Of a stretch of DNA of 6,993 bases, positions 1-5,195 are shown piece after piece. The notes below the pieces were generated by a model. It worked only from the letters and a program-made list of their open reading frames with translations, did no database searches and had not been told where the DNA came from. The stretch's first letter is position 1. Each line of letters starts with the position of its first letter. This DNA is from Phycisphaerales bacterium (lineage in GTDB: Bacteria > Pseudomonadota > Gammaproteobacteria > Competibacterales > Competibacteraceae), in contig JACSSB010000300.1 of NCBI GenBank assembly GCA_014879435.1, positions 1 through 6,993 on the forward strand, in the 5' to 3' direction. The translations under genes and the position numbers were made by a program.

Positions 1-264
1 GGCGCGGATCGCTCCGAGGTCATGCGGGTGCTGAACGCTTATGTTGGACAGGCGGTGACGCGGCAGACGCTGCTCGGCGGGGCGATGCGGGTTTATCGTA
101 CTACCGGACTGACCCTGAGTTTCGTGGTACGTAGCAGCGGGTCTGGTTCGGCCAGTTTGTCGGCGCAGGTCGCGGGCCGGATGCGGCGCACCTATGAGAG
201 TTCGGTTCCAATCATTACTCCGAACCAGTTGGAAAACTCTGGGTTTGGAGTGTCGGTCGAATGA
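1..264 (+). CDS. 3' end of a protein of unknown function (5' truncated by window edge)
   Basis: An open frame runs from the first base (GAD-RSEV...) to a TGA at 262-264, leaving 87 codons of C-terminus. The Met at codon 8 (base 22) is probably internal because the frame stays open to the edge and no Shine-Dalgarno sequence precedes it. The visible part is basic in the middle (repeated MR/RR), rich in Ser, Gly and Val, and ends ENSGFGVSVE. It has no membrane segment and no motif I can name. The stop is followed about 20 bp later by a hairpin, which supports this as a real gene end. I do not recognise the family. The full gene to the left is needed to name it. Confidence 0.6.
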   Translation, partial: GADRSEVMRVLNAYVGQAVTRQTLLGGAMRVYRTTGLTLSFVVRSSGSGSASLSAQVAGRMRRTYESSVPIITPNQLENSGFGVSVE

Positions 265-282
265 GGGTTCCAGAAGCACAGC

Positions 283-326
283 TCACTCCAACCCGGCACA
301 TATGGACACCTGCCCGGTTGGAGTGA
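283..326. terminator. Hairpin after the upstream gene, possible terminator
   Basis: CACTCCAACC (284-293) pairs perfectly with GGTTGGAGTG (316-325). An outer T-A pair and two further inner G-C pairs across a C-C mismatch extend the stem, with a 16-nt loop. It begins 20 bp after the stop of the first gene, in a convergent intergenic space. There is no T-run after the stem on either strand, so it is not a canonical Rho-independent terminator. It may be a processing or stabilising hairpin. Confidence 0.35.
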
Positions 327-385
327 AACCGCTCCAGATATAGTGATCCTCTTTGGGTTGTGAAGTGGAGCACCATACCTTCCGT

Positions 386-457
386 CGTCATTCCCGCGAA
401 TGCGGGAATCCAGTGTCTGCGATGCCTATCTGGATCCCCGCCTGCGCGGGGATGACG
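386..457. repeat. Pair of inverted dRS3-like 28-bp palindromic repeats
   Basis: Two 28-bp units, 386-413 and 430-457, lie in opposite orientation with a 16-bp spacer and match at 24 of 28 positions. Each has CGTCAT at one end and ATCCAG at the other. Each also contains its own perfect 8-bp stem with a 4-nt loop: ATTCCCGC/GCGGGAAT at 390-409 and ATCCCCGC/GCGGGGAT at 434-453. The ATTCCC-N8-GGGAAT core is that of neisserial dRS3 and related intergenic repeats in other proteobacteria. Since the units are also mutually inverted, the whole 72 bp can fold into one long hairpin. It sits between two converging gene ends, so it may act as a bidirectional transcription stop or an mRNA 3' stabiliser. Confidence 0.85.
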
Positions 458-486
458 GCAAACACAACTTATTCAGGAGCACTATA

Positions 487-2247
487 TTAGTAGCCGGGAT
501 GATCGATCATCGCGGTATGATCGCCGCGTACGATCGGTAGGTAGCGTGGTTTCCAGGAACGCGCACGTAGATAAGTATCGAGATCACGTCCGCCCAAATC
601 GGTCTTAGTGGCTACGCCTTCCTTGATCGCCTGCTCGATAACCCGCACCGCGACGCGGATGCTGACCTCACGCAGTTCACCGATTGGCGGGTAGATTCGA
701 CCGGATTTTTGATGCGCTGCTGCCGTATATTCAGCCAGCGCATAGGCGGCCTCTAGCACCATGCTATTGGTGATCTCCCGGCATTCAGCCAGGATGGCAC
801 CGAAGCCTAAACCGGGGAAGATGAAGGCATTGTTGCCCTGGCCAACATGATGGGTTTGGCCGTCACAAACCACATCGGGGAATGGGCTGCCGGCGGCGAC
901 CATGGCTCGGCCCTCGCTCCAGTCCAGAATATCCTGCGGTAGCGCTTCGCAGGCCGAAGTGGGATTGGACAGCGGGAAGATGATGGGGTGCGTGGTGTTG
1001 CGGGCCATCGCCTGCACCACCGGATGGTTGAAGGAACCGGCCTGTCCGCTCAATCCCAGCAAGGCGGTAGCCTTCATATGCTCGATGGTTTCCAGCAGAG
1101 TCGGAATCTCGTTAGCGATCTGCCAATTGGCCACATTCTCGCGGGGTTGTGCGTAGGGTTGCTTGTAGGCTTCCACATTCCGCCCTTCCACCAGCAGACC
1201 GCGCGAATCGAGCACCCAGACCCGGTCGCGTGCTTCCTCACGACTTAATCCTTCGCGCATCAGACCCTCGGTGATGGCCCAGGCCACACCTGCGCCGCCC
1301 GCGCCCGCGCCATGGATCACGATGCGCTGATCGCGCAACGATTCGCCCTTGATCCGGCTGGCGGATAGCAGACCGGCCAGCGCCACTGCACCGGTGCCCT
1401 GGATGTCGTCGTTAAAGGAAGGAATCTGCTTGCGGTAGCGTTCCAAAACGGTGAATGCCACTTCCTTGGCTAAGTCTTCCCACTGAATGATGGCGCGTGG
1501 CCAGCGGTCGTGGATAGATTTGACAAATTTGTCCAGGAATGCCAGATAGCGTTCGCCGCGCAGCCGCCGCTGCCGGACACCCAGGTAAAACTCATCATTC
1601 AGCAGTTCCAGCCGATCCGTACCCACATCCAGTTTGACCGGCATGGTGTGGAAGGGATCGACACCGCCGCCGATGGTATAGATAGCCAGCTTACCGATGG
1701 CGATGGCCAAGCCACCATAACCCTGATCACCGATGCCGAGAATGGCCGAGGAATCGGTGGCGACAATCATGCGCACATCATTCCAGGGGTAGTTACGAAC
1801 CACACGGGCGGCACGATCGATATTGAGCGGCGAGAACGATATCCCACGCGGATTCTGATAAAGATGGCTGAATTGCTGGACGGCCTGACCTACGGTCGGG
1901 GTGTAGATGATGGGCATCATCTCTTCAAGATGCCGTTCTAGCAGTGCATAGAACAGAGTTTCGGCGCGTTCCTGCAGAGCGCGCAGATATTGATATTTGG
2001 AAATGGGGTCAGGCTCACGCAAAAAGCCTCGGTAAACCCGCTCGACTTGTTGCTCCAGGGTATTGACCTGTGGCGGCAGCAGACCGTCCAGCCCCAGGGC
2101 GACCCGTTCGTCCTCGGTAAATGCAGTGCCCTTGTTGCTGAGGACTAGGCGCAGTAGCGCGATGCCCTCCAAATAAACCTCCATGTACTCGTGGCCTTCG
2201 GCGTCGCTTTTGATATCAAAATAAGGGCTAATCGGTTCTCGTTTCAT
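487..2247 (-). CDS. maeA: NAD-dependent malic enzyme (oxaloacetate-decarboxylating malate dehydrogenase)
   Basis: This cytoplasmic enzyme oxidatively decarboxylates L-malate to pyruvate and CO2, feeding pyruvate and reduced cofactor from the TCA cycle. At 586 aa it is the size of the large MaeA/SfcA and eukaryotic malic enzymes. The N-terminal malic domain carries YTPTVG with catalytic Tyr115, and GDQGYGGLAIAIGK with catalytic Lys186. Metal ligands Glu257, Asp258 and Asp281 lie in WED and FNDDIQGT. The spacing of these residues matches human ME2 with an offset of about two. The Rossmann domain has GAGAGGAG at 313-320 and an acidic VLDSRG at the end of the second strand (Asp347), then PLSNPTS at 425-431. 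NAD preference is inferred from overall similarity, not proven. The ATG at 2247 gives a normal N-terminus, but no good Shine-Dalgarno precedes it. The gene is monocistronic here, divergent from the AT-rich spacer, and intact. Confidence 0.96.
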   Translation of the reverse strand: MKREPISPYFDIKSDAEGHEYMEVYLEGIALLRLVLSNKGTAFTEDERVALGLDGLLPPQVNTLEQQVERVYRGFLREPDPISKYQYLRALQERAETLFYALLERHLEEMMPIIYTPTVGQAVQQFSHLYQNPRGISFSPLNIDRAARVVRNYPWNDVRMIVATDSSAILGIGDQGYGGLAIAIGKLAIYTIGGGVDPFHTMPVKLDVGTDRLELLNDEFYLGVRQRRLRGERYLAFLDKFVKSIHDRWPRAIIQWEDLAKEVAFTVLERYRKQIPSFNDDIQGTGAVALAGLLSASRIKGESLRDQRIVIHGAGAGGAGVAWAITEGLMREGLSREEARDRVWVLDSRGLLVEGRNVEAYKQPYAQPRENVANWQIANEIPTLLETIEHMKATALLGLSGQAGSFNHPVVQAMARNTTHPIIFPLSNPTSACEALPQDILDWSEGRAMVAAGSPFPDVVCDGQTHHVGQGNNAFIFPGLGFGAILAECREITNSMVLEAAYALAEYTAAAHQKSGRIYPPIGELREVSIRVAVRVIEQAIKEGVATKTDLGGRDLDTYLRARSWKPRYLPIVRGDHTAMIDHPGY

Positions 2248-2279
2248 CAGTCTAAATCAGGAAGTACAGTTAAGGTTCA

Positions 2280-2294
2280 GGGAAGTGATTTCCC
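2280..2294 (-). other. Small hairpin in the maeA leader
   Basis: GGGAA (2280-2284) and TTCCC (2290-2294) form a 5-bp stem with a 5-nt loop. It lies 32 bp upstream of the maeA start codon, between that codon and the predicted promoter, so it would be in the leader mRNA. It is short and could be chance. Confidence 0.25.
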
Positions 2295-2312
2295 AGGGTG
2301 ATCGAACACGAA

Positions 2313-2341
2313 AATATGACACTTAAAACGAATGCGGTCAA
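2313..2341 (-). promoter_or_regulatory. Putative sigma-70 promoter of maeA
   Basis: On the minus strand TTGACC (-35; 2341-2336) is followed by exactly 17 bp and CATATT (-10; 2318-2313). That is 5/6 and 4/6 matches to the consensus with ideal spacing. Transcription would start near 2306 and give a leader of about 60 nt. It is the best-looking promoter upstream of maeA and correctly oriented. Confidence 0.5.
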
Positions 2342-2403
2342 ACCAGGAAAATCTATTCCTACTTTATTTATCAGAGTTCAAATTGGTTTTCACTGGTTCA
2401 GAT

Positions 2404-2419
2404 TGATCTGATCAGATCA
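2404..2419. promoter_or_regulatory. Perfect 16-bp palindrome with three GATC sites, possible operator
   Basis: TGATCTGATCAGATCA is its own reverse complement. After one mismatched pair the dyad continues for two more matching pairs outside (GA at 2401-2402, TC at 2421-2422). It holds GATC at 2405, 2410 and 2415, that is every 5 bp. It lies about 63 bp upstream of the maeA -35 box. A dimeric regulator site is plausible, but I cannot name the regulator. It resembles an FNR box (TTGAT...ATCA) with the wrong internal spacing. Confidence 0.45.
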
Positions 2420-2432
2420 GTCAAAAAGCTGC

Positions 2433-2452
2433 TTAGAACTAGTTAGAACTAA
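2433..2452. repeat. Tandem 10-bp direct repeat
   Basis: TTAGAACTAG (2433-2442) is followed immediately by TTAGAACTAA (2443-2452), 9 of 10 identical. The period of about one helical turn would put both copies on the same DNA face. It sits 13 bp from the GATC palindrome. A binding-site array is one possibility, and chance repetition in AT-rich DNA is the other. Confidence 0.45.
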
Positions 2453-2507
2453 GTAATGTCGGACAGTACGGGGATAAAGCGAGCTCCTGTATAAAGATAG
2501 ATGAGGC

Positions 2508-2562
2508 AAAAAATATTTTTATATTTTATTTTTCATATAGTTATATAAATATTAAATTTTAT
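2508..2562. other. Extremely AT-rich block
   Basis: Only 2 of 55 bases are G or C (C2534 and G2540). It opens with the 12-bp palindrome AAAAATATTTTT (2509-2520). It lies 77 bp upstream of the start of the small membrane protein gene. It could act as an UP element, a curved or easily melted region, or a target of H-NS/MvaT-like silencers. A possible -35 (TTGATA, 2573-2578) and an AATAAT (2598-2603) follow, but their 19-bp spacing is poor, so no promoter is called. Confidence 0.5.
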
Positions 2563-2627
2563 CGTCTATTTTTTGATAATAGGCTCGATATTTGCTTAAT
2601 AATTGAGTACACAAAATAAAGCGCTCT

Positions 2628-2631
2628 GGAG
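2628..2631 (+). promoter_or_regulatory. Ribosome binding site that decides the start at 2639
   Basis: GGAG lies 7 nt before the ATG at 2639. The longer in-frame alternative, a TTG at 2603, has no such site and its extra 12 residues precede the natural basic-then-hydrophobic N-terminus. The ATG is therefore preferred. Confidence 0.6.
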
Positions 2632-2638
2632 CCTTTCA

Positions 2639-3025
2639 ATGAGCTATCAGATCAATCGTAAGCAGATCATTATGGTAGGGGTGGCTGTGTTTCTGGCGAT
2701 GGTTTCCTATTTGATTCCTTTGCCGCAAGGCCCCGACTCGCAATCGAAATCCGAAGTGTACCCGCCAGTTGAGCAGAATAAGCCAGCGCGGCCTTCGGTC
2801 ATCGCCAATGAAACCGCTGTTACTTGGCGGTTTTCAAGAAATACTGAAATACCACAAGCCATGCTGCAGTCCACGCTTGATGGTGTGACGGAGTCGCCGC
2901 TGGACCAGTCTAGAACAGTGGATGGGATGCTTGCTCAGGACCAATTGGTTAGCGGCGAAAAAATTCAAGCCACGATGGCCTTACCAGTGTCGTTCAAGAA
3001 CAGCGGCCAGCTTCCTGCACGATGA
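2639..3025 (+). CDS. Small membrane-anchored protein of unknown function
   Basis: A 128-aa frame starts at ATG 2639 after a good GGAG site. A short polar N-terminus with Arg7-Lys8 is followed by one hydrophobic segment at about residues 10-28 (IIMVGVAVFLAMVSYLIPL), with no clear signal-peptidase site. A single-pass inner-membrane anchor with the rest in the periplasm is the likeliest topology. Residues 30-60 are rich in Pro, Ser, Glu and Lys, like a flexible linker. The rest has no Cys, no repeats and no motif I recognise. It follows the AT block and precedes the enoyl-CoA hydratase by 256 bp, probably as its own transcript. The frame, ribosome site and N-terminal architecture favour a real gene, but homologues are needed to confirm that. 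It could also be a degraded remnant of a longer secreted protein. Confidence 0.55.
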   Translation: MSYQINRKQIIMVGVAVFLAMVSYLIPLPQGPDSQSKSEVYPPVEQNKPARPSVIANETAVTWRFSRNTEIPQAMLQSTLDGVTESPLDQSRTVDGMLAQDQLVSGEKIQATMALPVSFKNSGQLPAR

Positions 3026-3159
3026 GAAAAGCGTTGAGCTTCTGACAGAAGAACCCACACTTTTTCTCCATACTATCTCTCGTTATCTCTCCATCGTTCT
3101 ATTTCCATATCGACCTTTTCCCACCCTCCGGTTTCTTGAATCCATCCTGAACTCTGTTC

Positions 3160-3185
3160 TGGCTTATACTGTTTCGGATAAGCCA
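3160..3185. promoter_or_regulatory. Perfect 8-bp inverted repeat upstream of the enoyl-CoA hydratase, candidate operator
   Basis: TGGCTTAT (3160-3167) and ATAAGCCA (3178-3185) are perfect inverted copies 10 bp apart. They overlap TATACT (3165-3170), a fair -10 hexamer with no convincing -35. The site lies about 97 bp before the hydratase start and about 135 bp after the small gene. The dyad suits a dimeric regulator straddling a promoter, or an RNA hairpin. The TGG...CCA ends recall fatty-acid regulator sites, but the spacing does not match the E. coli FadR consensus. Confidence 0.4.
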
Positions 3186-3281
3186 AGCATTGGTCGTATA
3201 AGGTGTTTTCGTGTGAACCGCGCCGAGCTTCGTGGAAGCGTGGTGATCTTTTGACAACCGTTCAGGAAAGGGGACGAGTGT

Positions 3282-4058
3282 ATGAGTTATCAGAATCTCC
3301 AGGTCGAAACCCGTGGCCCAGTGGCATTGATTACCCTCAATCGACCTAAGGCCTTTAACGCCCTGTCCGATGCGCTTATGGAAGAATTGACTCAGGCGCT
3401 GGATGTGATCGAAGTGGATGAATCCATTCGTGCCATCGTATTGACAGGCGGCGAGAAAGTATTTGCCGCTGGTGCCGATATCAAGGGCATGAAAGATTAT
3501 CTCTACATGGATGCCTACAAGAGCAATTTCATTACCCGTAATTGGGAGCGGGTCAGCCGTTGCCGCAAGCCGGTGATCGCAGCAGTGGCCGGCTACGCCT
3601 TAGGGGGTGGTTGTGAGTTGGCGATGATGTGCGATTTTATTCTCGCCGCCGATAACGCCAAGTTCGGCCAGCCGGAAATCAAGCTCGGCATTTTGCCAGG
3701 GGCGGGTGGTACCCAGCGCTTGACGCGGTTGATAGGAAAATCCAAGGCCATGGAATTGTGCCTGACCGGTCGGATGATGGGTGTTGAGGAAGCGGAAAGA
3801 GCCGGATTGGTCAGCCGAATCGTTCCCGTGGCGGAACTGATCAATGAGGCCATTAAAACCGCCGAGACTATTGCTAGTTATTCGTTGGTAGCAGCGATGA
3901 TGACAAAGGAATGTGTCAACCGCGCCTATGAATCGACGTTGGCCGAGGGACTGCTGTTTGAGCGTCGGACCTTCCATGCCGTGTTCGCGACCGAAGATCA
4001 AAAGGAAGGAATGGAAGCTTTCTCCGGTAAGCGTACCCCCGAATTCAAGCATCGTTAA
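3282..4058 (+). CDS. Short-chain enoyl-CoA hydratase (crotonase family)
   Basis: This cytoplasmic enzyme adds water to trans-2-enoyl-CoA to give (S)-3-hydroxyacyl-CoA, the second step of beta-oxidation. At 258 aa it is normal for a single-domain crotonase. Both catalytic glutamates are present: Glu112 in GGGCELAMMCD and Glu132 in GQPEIKLG. The oxyanion hole is formed by the amides of Ala65 (in AGADIK) and Gly109. GAGGTQRLTRLIGK (140-153) is the usual CoA-side helix region, and the overall pattern is very close to mitochondrial short-chain ECHS1, implying C4-C6 substrates such as crotonyl-CoA. Start: ATG 3282 has GGGGA 7 nt upstream. The dehydrogenase for the next step follows 155 bp downstream on the same strand, with its own probable promoter. 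All key residues are intact. A related crotonase-fold activity is possible but less likely. Confidence 0.93.
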   Translation: MSYQNLQVETRGPVALITLNRPKAFNALSDALMEELTQALDVIEVDESIRAIVLTGGEKVFAAGADIKGMKDYLYMDAYKSNFITRNWERVSRCRKPVIAAVAGYALGGGCELAMMCDFILAADNAKFGQPEIKLGILPGAGGTQRLTRLIGKSKAMELCLTGRMMGVEEAERAGLVSRIVPVAELINEAIKTAETIASYSLVAAMMTKECVNRAYESTLAEGLLFERRTFHAVFATEDQKEGMEAFSGKRTPEFKHR

Positions 4059-4080
4059 GCCAATCTGTGGATTGTTTGCT

Positions 4081-4115
4081 GCGACCGGGTCGCGCATAAA
4101 GATTTGACCGGGTCG
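4081..4115. promoter_or_regulatory. Two copies of the GACCGGGTCG near-palindrome 23 bp apart, candidate operator
   Basis: GACCGGGTCG occurs at 4083-4092 and again at 4106-4115. The core is a dyad, GACC-G-GGTC. The first copy is longer (GCGACC-G-GGTCGC, 4081-4093), flanked by TGC and GCA. The second overlaps the -35 box of the putative promoter at 4104-4132. The 23-bp centre spacing is a little over two helical turns. This is a typical layout for a repressor or activator of the downstream dehydrogenase gene. The regulator is unknown. The first copy could alternatively be a weak hairpin after the hydratase gene, but no T-run follows. Confidence 0.45.
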
Positions 4116-4132
4116 TGGAAGAATTTCATTAT
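4104..4132 (+). promoter_or_regulatory. Putative sigma-70 promoter of the 3-hydroxyacyl-CoA dehydrogenase gene
   Basis: TTGACC (4104-4109), a 17-bp spacer and CATTAT (4127-4132) give 5/6 and 4/6 consensus matches. The start would be near 4139, with a leader of about 75 nt. It implies that the dehydrogenase can be transcribed separately from the hydratase. Confidence 0.45.
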
Positions 4133-4213
4133 TGGCATTAATGTTAATGTCGGCGTTTTTGGAGCGTCGAGAAAAACAGTCTTGTTTGATAACCCCGCTA
4201 ACTAAAGGCACAT

Positions 4214-5113
4214 ATGATGGAAATTAAAAAAGTAGGCGTTATGGGTTGCGGAGCGATGGGTCTGGGTGTGGCGCAGGTTTGCGCGCAGGTAGGCATTCCG
4301 ACGGTTGCGGTCAAGGCAACACCTGGTTCGACCGACAAAATTCGCGCGGGGCTGGAGAAGTCACTTGGAAAGATGGTTGAGCGCGGCAAGATGACCGCAG
4401 AGTTGAAGGATTCCACACTCGGCCTATTGCAGTTGACCGCGAAGGAGGAGGATGTTGCCGATTGTGATCTGATCATCGAGTCCATCATCGAAGATCTGGA
4501 GATCAAGAAGGCCTTATTTCAGCGCTTGGAAAATATCGTATCACCTCAGGCACTGCTGACCACCAACACCTCGACGCTGTCGGTGACTGCCTTGATGGCA
4601 GTTTGCAAGCAGCGTGATCGGGTAGCAGGACTGCATTTCTTCAACCCAGCGACTGTGATGAAGCTGGTCGAGATCATTCACGCTTTCGAGACCTCGGATA
4701 GCACCATCAGTACCTTAAATTCGTTCTGCAAGAAACTGGGTAAAGACCCGGTTATTGTGCAGGACACCACCGGCTTTATCGTCAATCGGTTGTTGACTCC
4801 CTACATGCTCAGCGCCATCCGCTTGCTGGAAATGGGTACCGGCACCATCGCCGATATCGACCATGCCATGAAGTCGGGTGCTGCCCATCCGATGGGGCCG
4901 TTTGAGTTGGCGGACTATATTGGCCTGGATGTGGTGGAAGCGATGACCATGAATATTTACCAGGATATGCACCAGCCGCATGTGGCTCCACCCCATACCT
5001 TGACCCGACTGGTCCAACTGGGTTATCTAGGCCGGAAAACTGGCAAGGGCTTCTACGACTATGCGGCTAAGCCGCCGATAGCGAATCCGGCATTGCGTCA
5101 TCCAGTCGCCTGA
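4214..5113 (+). CDS. 3-hydroxyacyl-CoA (3-hydroxybutyryl-CoA type) dehydrogenase
   Basis: This enzyme oxidises (S)-3-hydroxyacyl-CoA to 3-ketoacyl-CoA with NAD(P), or runs in reverse. At 299 aa it is a stand-alone Hbd/PaaH-type protein, not a FadB fusion. The N-terminal Rossmann domain has GCGAMG at 11-16. Active-site residues Ser120 (NTS), His141 (LHFFNP), Glu153 (KLVEII) and Asn191 (IVNRLL) keep the exact spacing of human HAD. The C-terminal dimerisation domain contains HPMGPFELADYIGLD and ends GRKTGKGFYDY. One oddity is that the canonical Asp after the second Rossmann strand is Lys34 (TVAVKAT), which may change cofactor preference. The start is ATG 4214 with AAAGG 5 nt upstream. The next codon is also ATG (4217), with 8-nt spacing, and is equally possible. 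It follows the enoyl-CoA hydratase, whose product is its substrate. Confidence 0.94.
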   Translation: MMEIKKVGVMGCGAMGLGVAQVCAQVGIPTVAVKATPGSTDKIRAGLEKSLGKMVERGKMTAELKDSTLGLLQLTAKEEDVADCDLIIESIIEDLEIKKALFQRLENIVSPQALLTTNTSTLSVTALMAVCKQRDRVAGLHFFNPATVMKLVEIIHAFETSDSTISTLNSFCKKLGKDPVIVQDTTGFIVNRLLTPYMLSAIRLLEMGTGTIADIDHAMKSGAAHPMGPFELADYIGLDVVEAMTMNIYQDMHQPHVAPPHTLTRLVQLGYLGRKTGKGFYDYAAKPPIANPALRHPVA

Positions 5114-5195
5114 TTCGTCTCGATTCTGAATTGGAAATCACGCCAGGGAAGGCGCGTACTTCTCTCGTTTTTTCTCCTGATTCCCACATTCTCCC

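Larger units (their letters stand above)
2248..2638. other. Divergent intergenic spacer of 391 bp with several sequence signals
   Basis: No plausible gene lies here. Reading outward from maeA it holds a short leader hairpin, a sigma-70-like promoter for maeA, a perfect 16-bp palindrome with three GATC sites, a tandem 10-bp repeat, an AT block and the ribosome site of the next gene. It is much richer in A+T than the flanking coding regions. Confidence 0.8.

Noticed and set aside
1510..1941. 143-codon plus-strand frame inside maeA
   Set aside because: It is fully antisense to conserved malic enzyme sequence, with no ribosome site or recognisable protein features.
2403..2419. FNR box (TTGAT-N4-ATCAA) in the maeA upstream palindrome
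   Set aside because: The half sites are separated by 3 bases instead of 4, and the second half does not match at the last position.
2922..3254. 110-codon plus-strand frame overlapping the end of the small membrane protein gene
   Set aside because: It is out of frame with that gene, has no ribosome site and an implausible composition. I considered a frameshifted extension of the small protein, but the sequences do not join sensibly.
3251..3256. Perfect TTGACA before the enoyl-CoA hydratase
   Set aside because: It lies only 26 bp before the start codon, and no -10 hexamer can be placed at the right spacing.
3600..4211. 203-codon minus-strand frame across the enoyl-CoA hydratase and the following spacer
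   Set aside because: It is antisense to a conserved crotonase, shows no family motifs, and its start lies 2 bp from the dehydrogenase start. It is a shadow frame.
5141..5173. CGCC-AGGGAA-GGCG hairpin followed by a T-run between the dehydrogenase and the aminopeptidase
   Set aside because: The stem is only 4 bp and the T-run begins about a dozen bases later, so it is not a convincing terminator. No other terminator is visible in this 82-bp convergent gap.
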